Positions 35,701 to 45,541 are shown, counted from the first letter of the stretch. The stretch is 47,077 nt of DNA from Melioribacteraceae bacterium (GCA_016927595.1 JAFGMI010000033.1:1-47077), one strand, 5' to 3'. Program-made: numbers and translations. The notes: generated by a model not told the origin, from the letters alone.

Positions 35701-36357
35701 TTATTCACCCGGATATCCCTTTTTATATGATACTTCCAGCTTTCTTACGTCATAATCATCATTGTCATCATTGTCATATTTATCTTTTTTATACGGATCA
35801 AAATTCCTGAATATTATTGATGCAATCAATCCCGTAATCGCGCCGAACAAATGCCCTTCCCAGGAAATTCCTTCCGAAACCGGGAGAACTCCTATAGCTA
35901 AGCCGCCGTAAATAAAAGTAACGAGCAGCGATAGCACGATTGACCGCCTGTCTCTTCTGATTACGCCGCTGAAAAATATAAATGATGCAAGACCATAAAT
36001 TATTCCGCTTGCACCTATATGGTACGAAGGTCTGGCAAAAAACCACATTAAGATTCCAGGGACAAAATAAAGCGCTGCAAAAACCTTTTTACTTGAATTT
36101 GGATAAAAATAAAACAAACCCGATGCAAGAAAAAGTACCGGCAGAGAATTTGAAAGCAGATGTCCAATATCGCCGTGTATTAATGGATATGTTAATACGC
36201 CCAACAGTCCGGCAAAATCACCCGGAAAAAGTCCGTATTTTACAAAACTTACACCTAAAATTAACTCTATAATCTTTACTGCCCACAAGATGGAAAAAAA
36301 CATAAGAGGAAATTTAAGCTCAGTTGGGAATTTTACGCTTTCGTTTTTATCGGACAT
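35701..36357 (-). CDS. Rhomboid-family intramembrane serine protease
   Basis: A 218-residue protein with six hydrophobic helices. The catalytic dyad is visible: Ser117 in HIGASGIIYG and His169 in WEGHLFGAITG. The family HGDIGHLLSN element lies near residues 61-70. It cleaves substrates within the membrane; the target is unknown. The tail is hydrophilic and Asp/Asn-rich, encoded by a short repeated ATCATTGTC pattern. First gene of a probable two-gene unit with pdxB, divergent from the kinase gene with 90 bp between. Confidence 0.92.
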   Translation of the reverse strand: MSDKNESVKFPTELKFPLMFFSILWAVKIIELILGVSFVKYGLFPGDFAGLLGVLTYPLIHGDIGHLLSNSLPVLFLASGLFYFYPNSSKKVFAALYFVPGILMWFFARPSYHIGASGIIYGLASFIFFSGVIRRDRRSIVLSLLVTFIYGGLAIGVLPVSEGISWEGHLFGAITGLIASIIFRNFDPYKKDKYDNDDNDDYDVRKLEVSYKKGYPGE

Positions 36358-36447
36358 CGAGTTTTTTCAATTTTCCCGTTAACAATTAACAAAAATAATC
36401 GATTATTAATTGACAAACTCTGTTAAAACGAAGAATATCTTAAAAAA

Positions 36448-37875
36448 ATGAAAAAAACAATTAAATATTCTCTTGCGCTTTTGATGCTCTGTAGCATTGT
36501 TTCTACTTCCCAGGTTTTCAAAACTACTATTTCCTCGATTTATATTGACGATGTAAAAGTAATTAAACCAGACTTCGCCGATTTAAAGGTTAAGTCCGAC
36601 CAGAGGCTTTTATTTGTTCTCGGTAATAACTTCACTGAACATGATGAAAGTATCATCTATTACAGGATATTCATTGATAATAAATTAGTTGAAGAGTATT
36701 ATAATTCAGAAAATTATACAATTACAGATTTATCATCGGGTGTACACATCATTAAAATACAGGCTTATAATAGTTCGGGAAAAGAGGCAATTCCCATTCA
36801 GAAAAAATTTATTGTTGATCCCGGAGTTACAGCAGTAAAAATGATAAACCTTTTTGAGATTAGCGACGTACAAATTATTTATGCTCTGTACGCTATTTTA
36901 CTTTTGCTGATAGGGCTTATTTTTTTCCTTTCTGCCAAATTAAAATCTGTAAAGCAGGGGGTTAATCGGGGCGGTGTTAAAACAGATGTTCTTATGAGTG
37001 ATTTAGACAAGGTTAACGAACATAATATAATCTTAAAAAGAGGTTATAAAAAAATAGAGGACGAAAACAAACGCCTTAAAAAAACAATCGGTCAGTTAAA
37101 TAAAAACATTCAGTCTCTTGAGGAAGCGAACATAAATTTAATGGAGCAGAAAGAAGCGCTGATAGAGAAGAAATTGAAGCTAGAGGATCTTCAAAAGCAG
37201 AAAGAGGAACTGCTCGCCATTAAATTCCACGATATTAAAAATCCTGCTCAGGCAATACAGGGCTTTGTTGAACTACTGGAATCTTATGATTTAACGGCTC
37301 AGGAGCAGCAGGAAATAATGGAATCGATAGTTCTCTCAACCGGAAACATAATGGAGCTTGTACAGTCGATCTCCGAAACTTTTGCAAAGGAGAACTTTGA
37401 AGATGAATATATTATGGAACTCTCCTCTTTGCAGACGGTTATTCATTCTGTGGTTACCATCAACTCTGCGTATGCAAAAAAGAAACAAATACGTCTATTG
37501 AATAATTCATCGCAGTCAATGCCTGAATTCGTATTCGATCCGCTTAAAGTAAAAGAGGCAATTGATAATCTGGTAAACAATGCTGTTAAATATTCTTATC
37601 CGAATAATGATGTTACAATCCGTTCTTTTTTAACTGAAACGCACGCCCGAGTTGAAGTGAAAGATAATGGTGTTGGTATGACTGAAAAAGATCTTGAAAA
37701 AGTCTTTGAAAAAGGTGCAAAGTTAAGTTCCAAACCAACCGGTGGCGAAAAAAGTTCAGGGCTGGGTTTGTGGATAGTTAAAAAAATTGTTGAGGCACAT
37801 GACGGCAAAGTATATGTTGAAAGTAAAAAGGGAATAGGGTCCAAATTTACTTTCGAGCTTCCCATTAAGTTTTAA
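36448..37875 (+). CDS. Orphan sensor histidine kinase with Y_Y_Y-like sensor domain
   Basis: A 475-residue membrane kinase. A signal sequence is followed by an extracytoplasmic beta-sandwich domain (about residues 25-130, ending HIIKIQAYNSSGKEA), like the Y_Y_Y domain that follows propellers in hybrid sensors. A single transmembrane helix lies at about 142-165 and a coiled coil at 190-255. The H-box FHDIKNPAQAIQGF carries the phospho-acceptor His261. The ATPase domain has the N-box DNLVNNAVKYS, DNGVGM and SSGLGLWIVKKIV. There is no receiver domain and no response-regulator gene in the window, and no propeller domain in the protein itself. Convergent with the GH67 gene (36 bp). Confidence 0.9.
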   Translation: MKKTIKYSLALLMLCSIVSTSQVFKTTISSIYIDDVKVIKPDFADLKVKSDQRLLFVLGNNFTEHDESIIYYRIFIDNKLVEEYYNSENYTITDLSSGVHIIKIQAYNSSGKEAIPIQKKFIVDPGVTAVKMINLFEISDVQIIYALYAILLLLIGLIFFLSAKLKSVKQGVNRGGVKTDVLMSDLDKVNEHNIILKRGYKKIEDENKRLKKTIGQLNKNIQSLEEANINLMEQKEALIEKKLKLEDLQKQKEELLAIKFHDIKNPAQAIQGFVELLESYDLTAQEQQEIMESIVLSTGNIMELVQSISETFAKENFEDEYIMELSSLQTVIHSVVTINSAYAKKKQIRLLNNSSQSMPEFVFDPLKVKEAIDNLVNNAVKYSYPNNDVTIRSFLTETHARVEVKDNGVGMTEKDLEKVFEKGAKLSSKPTGGEKSSGLGLWIVKKIVEAHDGKVYVESKKGIGSKFTFELPIKF

Positions 37876-37911
37876 TCTGTCAGATTAATATACCTTCTAT
37901 GAACCTTCTAT

Positions 37912-40065
37912 TTATGGTGCATACGGAAACTCAAGATTCATGTAGTATTCCAAAGTCTTGTCGGGTTTTTCAAAATCATCAGGAATTGCTTTTTTTGAAA
38001 AAGTCTGAAAGTATAATACGCATGCATTCCGCCACCAGATTGCTTCCTTGTACTGAATATTCAGCAGCATTTTCACCCGGTTAAATCTTTCGTCGTCGAT
38101 TCTTCCCTGCTGTGAATTCCAGGTTGTACGCATCTGACCAGCAGACTCAGCACCTTCATAATACCTGTAACACAGTTCGTCCCATAACGTTCTGCCTGAT
38201 TTCGTAACATAGTCCCAATCAACATGATGAAACCAAAGCAAGTATTCTTCAGGACATTGTTCAAGAGATGAGAATTTCCGGGCAACGGGAGAAAAATACT
38301 GACTTACGGCATCGCTTCCTGTTTGTGTTCTGTCGAAACCAATACCCTTTTCATCAGCTCTGTGATAATAAACCGATGTCCAGTCGTCGCGATGTTTATC
38401 TTTTATCCATGGAGCCGGGCCATAATGATGGTGCCAGCCCATTATATGGTGCAGTCCCAGAGGGGTCATATAATTAACAACTGTCTCTCTGGAGTTCATC
38501 ATCAGTTCTTTTATTTGATCAACAAAATCCTTATTGTCTGTGAATGTCATTCTTAACCACTCATCTGCAATTTGATCGGAATTAATTTCATGGTTCCAGG
38601 CAAGTCTGCCGAATGCATACCAGTTTGCCTGACCGAAAGTGTGCCCCGTCCAGTTTCTGTCAGTGCCTATATTGGAAACTCCGGCTATTCCGGTAAGTTC
38701 TAATCTGTCAAGTGTTCCGTCTATTATTTTAGCTACCGTGCTTCCCTCTCCTTTTGCATGTGTGTCCGATTCAAGTACTTCCTTAAATAAGGTTGACAAA
38801 TAAGCCAGGCTTGTTCCCTGTCCCAAATATTCCTGCGTAATTTGATACTCCATCATCAGTGGTGTTTGAGGCATTGCCCCGAATAATGGATGAAACGGTT
38901 CGCGGGGTTGAAAGTCAATAGGACCGTTCTTAACCTGAATCAGCACATTCTCTCTGAACTTTCCATCAAACGGCTTAAATTCATTATATGCCTGTTTTGC
39001 CCTGTCTTCTTTATCATCTGCGCTGTAGACAAAAGCACGCCACATTACTATACCGCCGTGTGGTTTTACCGCATCAGCCAGCATGTTGGCGCCATCGGCA
39101 TGTGTCCGGTTATAATTCTGCGGACCAGGTTGACCTTCGGAATTTGCTTTTACCAGGAAGCCTCCGAAATCAGGGATGTAACCATATATTTCCTTGGCTT
39201 TATTAGCCCACCAGGTTTTCACATCGTTGTTTAATGGATCTGCCGTATCCAGCTCTCCAATTTCAATCGGCGCACTAAACCTTGCGGTGAGGTATACCTT
39301 TATCCCATAAGGTCGGAATATATCTGCCAGGGCTTTAACTTTTTCGAGATAGACTGGGGTTAAGACCAAAGCATTTGCATTTACGTTTGTTAACACCGTT
39401 CCGTTAATACCAATAGATGCATTTGCTCGTGCATAATCAAAATAGCGTGAGTCAATATAGTCGGGCAGTTTGTGCCAGTCCCATAAAGAAAATCCAGCGT
39501 AACCTCTTTCAACAGTGCGGTCAAGATTATCCCAATGATTCAGCACACGGATTTTTATTTTGGGCATGCTGGAAATATATAGATTTTCAATACTGCTGTG
39601 TGTCTGCATTAATCTTAGGAGATTGAAAACACCGTATAGCAGTGCAACATCGCTCTTGCCGGTGATTAAAATACGTTCTTTGCCTTCTGTTGAAATCGTT
39701 TTAATAATATACCCTTCATTACCGCAATTAATTAATTCATTATTGCTGATAAGAGAAGAAACAACCGGTGATCTGTCGGGTGAACCTATTATTATAATAT
39801 TGTTTTTTTCAGGATTGTCTGTCCGGCTTATGTTTTTTCCCAATAAACCATTTAATGCTGTCTGCAATTCATTTTTAATTATCGCAATTGTCGGGGAATC
39901 GTACTCAATGAAATAACCTTTTAAAAACTGTTTATATCTGTTTGCTGTCTCTTCGTCTGATATTTTATCGTACCGCAACCAAAGACGATAACCATCCTCG
40001 GCTTTAAGAGGGACCATTAGTAATAAAACTACAAAGGCTGTTTTTATGAGTAAGTTTTTTAACAT
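37912..40065 (-). CDS. aguA: Exported GH67 alpha-glucuronidase
   Basis: A 717-residue enzyme expected to remove alpha-1,2-linked (4-O-methyl-)glucuronic acid from the end of oligosaccharides, classically xylo-oligosaccharides. After a signal peptide ending PLKA come the GH67 N-terminal domain (about 20-140) and the barrel. Key stretches are WDNLDRTVERGYAG, FLVKANSEGQPGPQNY (glutamate), and KPFDGKFRENVLIQVKNGPIDFQPREP, which carries the catalytic Asp and Glu pair. The C-terminal helical domain has HYGPAPWIKDKHRDDW and LLWFHHVDWDY. The length is normal. Last gene of the minus-strand operon, 14 bp after the GH38 gene. No xylanase gene is present nearby. Confidence 0.94.
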   Translation of the reverse strand: MLKNLLIKTAFVVLLLMVPLKAEDGYRLWLRYDKISDEETANRYKQFLKGYFIEYDSPTIAIIKNELQTALNGLLGKNISRTDNPEKNNIIIIGSPDRSPVVSSLISNNELINCGNEGYIIKTISTEGKERILITGKSDVALLYGVFNLLRLMQTHSSIENLYISSMPKIKIRVLNHWDNLDRTVERGYAGFSLWDWHKLPDYIDSRYFDYARANASIGINGTVLTNVNANALVLTPVYLEKVKALADIFRPYGIKVYLTARFSAPIEIGELDTADPLNNDVKTWWANKAKEIYGYIPDFGGFLVKANSEGQPGPQNYNRTHADGANMLADAVKPHGGIVMWRAFVYSADDKEDRAKQAYNEFKPFDGKFRENVLIQVKNGPIDFQPREPFHPLFGAMPQTPLMMEYQITQEYLGQGTSLAYLSTLFKEVLESDTHAKGEGSTVAKIIDGTLDRLELTGIAGVSNIGTDRNWTGHTFGQANWYAFGRLAWNHEINSDQIADEWLRMTFTDNKDFVDQIKELMMNSRETVVNYMTPLGLHHIMGWHHHYGPAPWIKDKHRDDWTSVYYHRADEKGIGFDRTQTGSDAVSQYFSPVARKFSSLEQCPEEYLLWFHHVDWDYVTKSGRTLWDELCYRYYEGAESAGQMRTTWNSQQGRIDDERFNRVKMLLNIQYKEAIWWRNACVLYFQTFSKKAIPDDFEKPDKTLEYYMNLEFPYAP

Positions 40066-40079
40066 CTGTTCTTCTCTGT

Positions 40080-43000
40080 TTAATATTGTGCTTTAAGTGT
40101 AACAACTGAATTTGCTTTAATATTAATAACAACTCCCTTGTTATTATATGGAATTTTTTTACCGGTTTCTTCAAGGAAGTTTGTTATTTCAATACCTGCA
40201 GGTTCTCTGTGTAAAGTCAGTTTAACCTCGGTGTTTTGTCCGTCCGTTTCATAAAACTGATAAATGATTTCACTTTCATTATCCTCCGCCTGCTTGATTG
40301 ATGTTACTATTACGTTCCGTCTGTTGACTTGAACAAAAGAGTTAATCAACGGCAATTTTCCTTCGCTCATTTCCGACTTTGCCGCAATAAGATTGTTGTT
40401 ATACTCGTAACCTCTTTTAATGGTTTCGGCATCCTTAAATGATCCTGCGTGGGGGTAAAGCGAGTACTCAATTTTATGAAAGTGCATATCCGCTGTTTCG
40501 TCCGGCCACTTTGGTGAGCGCAAAATCGAAAGCCGGATATTACTGCCTTTAATATCGTATCCGTATTTGGCCTTGTTAAGAAGGCTTACGCCGTAGTTTC
40601 CGTCGCTCAGATCTGCCCAGCGTAATGCGGCAACTTCCCATTTTCCTTTATCCCACTGAGATTTTAATGTCGTGGACCTCTGAATTGTTCCGTAAGGAAT
40701 CTCGTATGTTGCGGCTGTGTCGTAAACCGTGACAGGAAAAATTACTTTCATCATTGTTTTTTCTTCGAACCATTCGGCTTCAATTTTAAAGTCAACCCTG
40801 TCTATTCCTTTATACAATATTATGTCCTGAGAAAAGAAACTATTCGGAAAATCTTCCGTGGGAAATTCTTTAATTGTTCCCGGCTTCAGATAATCAAAAT
40901 AAACCCTTACTGTAGTTTTCACGGGACCTTGTTCAACAAATTCCATCTTACGATAATTATAAGGATATTCCAATCCGGTAAGTCCGATATTCCAGGCATC
41001 CCAATCGCTTGGTTTATCTTCCAGCAACTGAATTCTGTTTCCGTAATCTGATAATATTTCTTTCTTGTTTGATTTATCCATTATGCTTTTTATCCAGCCT
41101 GTACCGGCATCAATTGTTACTTTAAAAAATTCATTCTCAATAGAAGCATCTACAACTTTGGGTGGACCGTTGTCGTTATTATTAACAATCTGCGCGGGTT
41201 TACTGCTTTCGTTTAATTCTTCGGTTCGTTTAATTGAATAAGTTTTATATCCTATTGCCGGAACATCCTCGGCTATGAAAACTATTTCGTTCGTTAAATC
41301 ATCAACCTGCGACATCTGCGATTCAACTTTATTGTCACGATTATCGTATATCTCATATTTGTAATCGTCTCCCTCGGGAAGCATAAATTTTACAATATCT
41401 GTTCTTTTCCAAGATAACGGATTAAATATAACAAGCGGCTCACCATTCGTAATTATACTCTTATCTATATTGTCAGCAATTATTTTTAATGACTTCTTAA
41501 GAGCATAGTCTCCTAGTTTGATCGCATCATTATAATCTTTGTCTGCATCCAGCACGACTTCTCTAATACACGAGCCGGGCAGTATATCGTGGAACTGGTT
41601 AAACAGAATTTTTTTCCATGCCGAGTTAATCTCATCTTTAGGATAGGTTTCATCATACATGCTCGCAATGGCGGCAAACTTTTCGGCGTTTGTAAGCAAT
41701 GCTTCTCCGGTTCGGTTGCCTTTTTTAATATCAGATTGGGTTGTCAGAGTCCCTCTGTGATATTCAAGGTAAAGCTCATCTTTCCATACTGGTATCTTTT
41801 CGAGGTTTTGTGTTTTAAGCCATGTTAAATATTCTTCTGCAGTGCCGTACGTAATTTTCGGAAAGATTAAGAGCTCATTTAATGCATCTATCTTTTTCAT
41901 CATTTCAATCGACGGTCCGCCACCGTGATTACCAATACCGAACAAAACCAGCATGTTTGTAAAGCCTGTGTTCGATTCAAACTGCCGCAGCCAGTCAATT
42001 ATACGAAACGGATTTGAAATGTCATTAACATAGCTGAACGGGAAATATGAAAGAATCCGGGAGCCGTCAGCTGCTTCCCACCAAAAAACACGGTGAGGAA
42101 AAACATTAGTGTCGTTCCAGCCTATCTTCTGTGTTATAAAAACATCTATTCCGCTGTTGATAAAAAACATCGGCATATTCCAATTATAGCCGAAAGAGTC
42201 TGGGTTCCACCCAATAACGGCTTTTTTGCCAATGTTTTTCTCAAAAAATTTCTGTCCGTAAAGCAGTTGTCTTGACCATGACACTCCGTCTATAAGATTA
42301 CAATCCGGTTCAACCCACATACCTCCAACTACTTCCCAGTTTCCAAGTTTTACTTTTTCCTTAATTTGATTAAACAAATCCGGATAAAAATCCATCATCC
42401 ATTCATAAAGAACCGCCTGACTTTGCGAATATGCAAAGTTGGTAGTAATGTTGTCGGTTCTGGCTTCAAACATATTCATTACGGAAGAAAACGTATGATA
42501 CGCTACATCAACGGTCTCTTTCTTTCTCCAAAGCCATGCTGCGTCTATGTGTGCGTTTGCTGTAAAGTGCAGCGTAAATTTTTCGGCAAATTCTGCAACG
42601 GGTTTCAGCTCTGCTTTAACTTTATCGAGTGACTCTAAAAACTCTTCTGCTTGTCCATCGTTTAATGCATCTATGTTCAGCTCCGCTACCGCCTCATTAA
42701 GCAGTTGCATTAATTTTTTCTTTTTAACTTTATCCGTTTTTGAATTATCTATGCCCGGGTCGACTTTAACCCTGCTGTTGGTTTGATATGTATCAAACCC
42801 CAGAAGCTTCTGACCTGTTTTAAGTGATAGGATAAAATTCGAAACCAAATTATTAATGCTTCTTACTTCTTCAAATTTTAATTGCGCCTTTAAAAGTCTT
42901 AATGGTCCGCCGGTATTAACCGCTTTTATTACAATTATAAATTTCTGTCCGGGTTCTGCATTTTCTGAAAGTTTGAATTCGCCAGACCAATTAAATCTTC

Positions 43001-43352
43001 CTTTTTCTTGTCCGTTTACGTATAAAAATCCGTAATCATCAACGGAAACTAAAAAATTTAGTTTCCCCGATACTAATTCGCCGCCGATAAATTTCGGCAG
43101 AACTATTTCCTTTCTTAACCAGCATTCTTCTGGATATACCCTGTCGTCTATTTTTATCTGTTCCCACATCTTCTCATTATAATCAGGTCTTGATATTTCC
43201 TCCGGCGTTAAAGACATATCAACCGAATACTTCCAATTATCAAATGAGGCGTTGCTTAGCAATTCGAGCTTATCGATGACCTTATCAACTGCTGTTTGGG
43301 CAGATGCTAGAGTTGCTATAAATAGAAAAGTTGAAACTAAAAGTTTATTCAT
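40080..43352 (-). CDS. Exported GH38 alpha-mannosidase
   Basis: A 1090-residue glycosidase. Start at 43352 (MNKLLVSTF): a signal peptide ending ASAQ follows at once, AAAGGA sits at good spacing before it, and the further upstream in-frame ATG at 43388 adds 12 basic residues. A jelly-roll-like N-terminal region (about 30-160) precedes the GH38 catalytic part: NAHIDAAWLWRKKET with zinc ligands His268 and Asp270, GGMWVEPDCNL with the probable nucleophile Asp350, and GWNPDSFGY. The long C-terminal beta domains are typical. It acts on alpha-linked mannose. It follows the small symporter-associated ORFs by 45 bp and is followed by GH67 after 14 bp. Confidence 0.93.
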   Translation of the reverse strand: MNKLLVSTFLFIATLASAQTAVDKVIDKLELLSNASFDNWKYSVDMSLTPEEISRPDYNEKMWEQIKIDDRVYPEECWLRKEIVLPKFIGGELVSGKLNFLVSVDDYGFLYVNGQEKGRFNWSGEFKLSENAEPGQKFIIVIKAVNTGGPLRLLKAQLKFEEVRSINNLVSNFILSLKTGQKLLGFDTYQTNSRVKVDPGIDNSKTDKVKKKKLMQLLNEAVAELNIDALNDGQAEEFLESLDKVKAELKPVAEFAEKFTLHFTANAHIDAAWLWRKKETVDVAYHTFSSVMNMFEARTDNITTNFAYSQSQAVLYEWMMDFYPDLFNQIKEKVKLGNWEVVGGMWVEPDCNLIDGVSWSRQLLYGQKFFEKNIGKKAVIGWNPDSFGYNWNMPMFFINSGIDVFITQKIGWNDTNVFPHRVFWWEAADGSRILSYFPFSYVNDISNPFRIIDWLRQFESNTGFTNMLVLFGIGNHGGGPSIEMMKKIDALNELLIFPKITYGTAEEYLTWLKTQNLEKIPVWKDELYLEYHRGTLTTQSDIKKGNRTGEALLTNAEKFAAIASMYDETYPKDEINSAWKKILFNQFHDILPGSCIREVVLDADKDYNDAIKLGDYALKKSLKIIADNIDKSIITNGEPLVIFNPLSWKRTDIVKFMLPEGDDYKYEIYDNRDNKVESQMSQVDDLTNEIVFIAEDVPAIGYKTYSIKRTEELNESSKPAQIVNNNDNGPPKVVDASIENEFFKVTIDAGTGWIKSIMDKSNKKEILSDYGNRIQLLEDKPSDWDAWNIGLTGLEYPYNYRKMEFVEQGPVKTTVRVYFDYLKPGTIKEFPTEDFPNSFFSQDIILYKGIDRVDFKIEAEWFEEKTMMKVIFPVTVYDTAATYEIPYGTIQRSTTLKSQWDKGKWEVAALRWADLSDGNYGVSLLNKAKYGYDIKGSNIRLSILRSPKWPDETADMHFHKIEYSLYPHAGSFKDAETIKRGYEYNNNLIAAKSEMSEGKLPLINSFVQVNRRNVIVTSIKQAEDNESEIIYQFYETDGQNTEVKLTLHREPAGIEITNFLEETGKKIPYNNKGVVINIKANSVVTLKAQY

Positions 43353-43397
43353 CTTTTTTCCTTTAAAAATTCTTTTTCGGTTTTTCACAATTAGAAA

Positions 43398-43481
43398 CTA
43401 TTTGTCCGAAAATTTCTTATATAGTTTCCATGTCAGAAAAAAAGATACAAGCAGAACGGCGGCTGGTATAACTATTCCCAT
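43398..43481 (-). CDS. Micro-ORF: 27-residue single-helix membrane peptide
   Basis: A tiny frame not reported by ordinary length cut-offs. From ATG 43481 it encodes 27 residues: one hydrophobic helix (IVIPAAVLLVSFFLTW) and a short basic tail ending KKFSDK. GGAGG sits seven bases before this ATG, a stronger ribosome binding site than most genes here have. An alternative in-frame ATG at 43532 overlaps the stop of the preceding micro-ORF as ATGA and would give 44 residues. It lies between the symporter genes and the mannosidase gene. I recognise no family; a small accessory subunit of the transporter is a guess. Confidence 0.55.
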   Translation of the reverse strand: MGIVIPAAVLLVSFFLTWKLYKKFSDK

Positions 43482-43528
43482 CAGCTCGCCTCCAATTCTC
43501 TCGGTTTGCAGCAATAAAATTGTCGCCA

Positions 43529-43648
43529 TCATAATTCCGATTCTTTTTTCTGGTGTTTTCTGTACGATCTCCAGGCAAGTATCAGGCCGAGAAAGGATGC
43601 CACATACGCAATCGTCATTCCTATTACCATCGCCAGACCTTTATCCAT
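43529..43648 (-). CDS. Micro-ORF: 39-residue single-helix membrane protein
   Basis: Begins at ATG 43648 with GGGAGG six bases upstream and overlaps the end of the 99-residue gene by 8 bp. It encodes 39 residues with one transmembrane helix (about residues 6-26, MVIGMTIAYVASFLGLILAW) and a basic tail, RSYRKHQKK. The strong ribosome binding site, the overlaps at both ends and the helix-plus-basic-tail pattern argue that it is real. Its family is not recognised; position behind a sodium/solute symporter suggests an accessory role. Confidence 0.6.
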   Translation of the reverse strand: MDKGLAMVIGMTIAYVASFLGLILAWRSYRKHQKKESEL

Positions 43649-43940
43649 TTTTTTCCTCCCACCTTACTTTGTTTTCAAGTTCTTCAAGGTATTGCTGTTG
43701 CTTTTCTTCATAATCATGAGAAATGGATTTCAATTTAGGATCTATAATCCAGTGCATAAGAATTATTAATACTATTCCCGCCGTCAGAGTAATAAATCCA
43801 ACCGGCAAAAGGAGAAAGCTGAGCCCCACGCCAATTGATAAGAGAATATAACATAATGGAGAAATAATTATTGTTATCCAGTCTTCTTTGGTCCACTCGT
43901 CCGCTGATCCGGGTGTCCAATGTCTTCTTATTAGCTTCAT
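43641..43940 (-). CDS. Small two-helix membrane protein behind the symporter
   Basis: A 99-residue protein with two hydrophobic helices (about 24-46 and 48-66) and a charged C-terminal coiled tail (DYEEKQQQYLEELENKVRWEE). The N-terminus, RRHWTPGSADEWTKEDW, is cytosolic-like. Its ATG overlaps the symporter stop codon (ATGA), so the two are translated together, and its end overlaps the 39-residue micro-ORF by 8 bp. I do not recognise the family. Coupled translation suggests a subunit or regulator of the transporter. Confidence 0.8.
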   Translation of the reverse strand: MKLIRRHWTPGSADEWTKEDWITIIISPLCYILLSIGVGLSFLLLPVGFITLTAGIVLIILMHWIIDPKLKSISHDYEEKQQQYLEELENKVRWEEKNG

Positions 43941-45541
43941 GCTGTTTCCATTTTTGTCTGTTCCTTATTCAAATGATTCAAGAGTCCGAGCTTTTGTGCC
44001 TCTTTTCGAACAGGACTCCACCAGCCTATTGGTCTCGACTGGGCATAAAATTTAACTAAGTGCTCCATTGGTTCGGGTTTTGTAAGCAGAGTAACCGGTA
44101 TATATATTATAGCGCCAAGGAGCATTAAGAGCCAAAATTGCTGGTAGTCGGGAAGTTCCGGAATAACTCCGTACGATGGTAGTATCCAAACCACAAGCCA
44201 GCTCATTCCCAAATTAGCAATCCAGGAGGATAAATAGCCCCATGAATTGAATCTCCACCATACAACCTGCAGTATATTCGGAAGCCAGACCCCTGCTGCC
44301 ATCAGCCACAGGGCAAAAATAAGCCAGGAGGTTATTTCTTCCATCATCAATCCGTAAAAGAATGATCCAATCAATAATACAAGGGTAGCAAATCTTCCAA
44401 CCCAGACGAGTTCTTTCTCGCCCGCAGTCGGTTTAAAGTAGTGAAGATAAAGATCCCGGGTAAAATACATCGCGCCTAAATTTAAATGCGTTGATATTGT
44501 TGAAAGGTGAATTGCGATTATGGCAGCGAAGAAAAACCCAACCATGCCTGCCGGCAGATAATCGAATCCTAATCTGAACCAGCCCAGTTCATATTCAGAA
44601 GCATCTGTAATTCCCGGAAACAAAACAAAGAACGCGAGCACTGCTACTGCCCATATAGAGTTCCGTATCAGAACCAGTGCTGTTCCCCACCATATACTAT
44701 AGCTCGCATCACGTACCGTTTTTGAGGATTGTATTCTTTGTGCTTCGGCATACCAATCTATACTTGTGCCCATCCCGAAACCGCCTATCAATGCAATTAC
44801 CATCATTGTAATAAACCAGGCGGCAGGAAAATCGCCCTCGAACCAACCGCTGAAGTGAAATGGATTTAATCTCCATGATTCACCCATTTCCGATAACTTG
44901 GTAATTATACCTTCCGAACCGCCGGCGGCAATTATTCCCCAAACAGATACTATAACAATAACTGCAAATGCTATTACGCCCTGCTGGAAATCAGCCATTA
45001 TTACTCCCCAGTATCCCGCTGCCAGCACATAAACAGCACAGACAGCAGAAAAAACTATCAGACCGATCCACAACTCCCAGCCGAACATATAATTACATAT
45101 TTTTCCCATAGCCATACCAACCCAGCCGAGTATAAACATGTTCATAAAAACCTGCCATCCCGATATCCATCCACGCAGCATTTCGGCTCCAACGCCATGA
45201 AATCTTAAGGTGTTCCATTCTGCCTGAGTATATGCCAAAGATCTTCTGAAAATTCTAGTCGAAACAAAAGCGCTTATCGCGCACCAGGCTGCAAAAAATG
45301 TATACCATATTCCGGTAAATCCGTATTTATAAATTACGCCTGTAACCCACATTGGTGTATCGGTTGCTGTATGAGTAGCATAAACCGATGATGCAGGTAA
45401 CCACCATGGTAATCCTCTTCCTGCCAGAAAAAAATCGGACTCACTCCGTTTGCCTAATCTGTAGAAAAGAATGCCTGCGCCAATCATTATAAATAGAAAC
45501 AGAACTATCCACAGCCAGTCTAGAAATTCAAAAGTTACCAT
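43937..45541 (-). CDS. Sodium/solute symporter (SSS family)
   Basis: A 534-residue inner-membrane transporter of the sodium:solute symporter family, which uses a Na+ gradient to import sugars, sugar acids, amino acids or vitamins. About 13-14 helices. RSESDFFLAGRGLPWWLPASSVYATHTATDTPMW is split across the first two helices and matches the SSS core, where the family binds Na+. GFGMGTSIDWYAEAQRIQSSKT lies in the middle. The specific substrate is unknown; the operon's glycosidases suggest mannose, glucuronate or short oligosaccharides. It lies 22 bp after the Ntn-hydrolase gene and overlaps the next gene by four bases. Confidence 0.92.
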   Translation of the reverse strand: MVTFEFLDWLWIVLFLFIMIGAGILFYRLGKRSESDFFLAGRGLPWWLPASSVYATHTATDTPMWVTGVIYKYGFTGIWYTFFAAWCAISAFVSTRIFRRSLAYTQAEWNTLRFHGVGAEMLRGWISGWQVFMNMFILGWVGMAMGKICNYMFGWELWIGLIVFSAVCAVYVLAAGYWGVIMADFQQGVIAFAVIVIVSVWGIIAAGGSEGIITKLSEMGESWRLNPFHFSGWFEGDFPAAWFITMMVIALIGGFGMGTSIDWYAEAQRIQSSKTVRDASYSIWWGTALVLIRNSIWAVAVLAFFVLFPGITDASEYELGWFRLGFDYLPAGMVGFFFAAIIAIHLSTISTHLNLGAMYFTRDLYLHYFKPTAGEKELVWVGRFATLVLLIGSFFYGLMMEEITSWLIFALWLMAAGVWLPNILQVVWWRFNSWGYLSSWIANLGMSWLVVWILPSYGVIPELPDYQQFWLLMLLGAIIYIPVTLLTKPEPMEHLVKFYAQSRPIGWWSPVRKEAQKLGLLNHLNKEQTKMETA

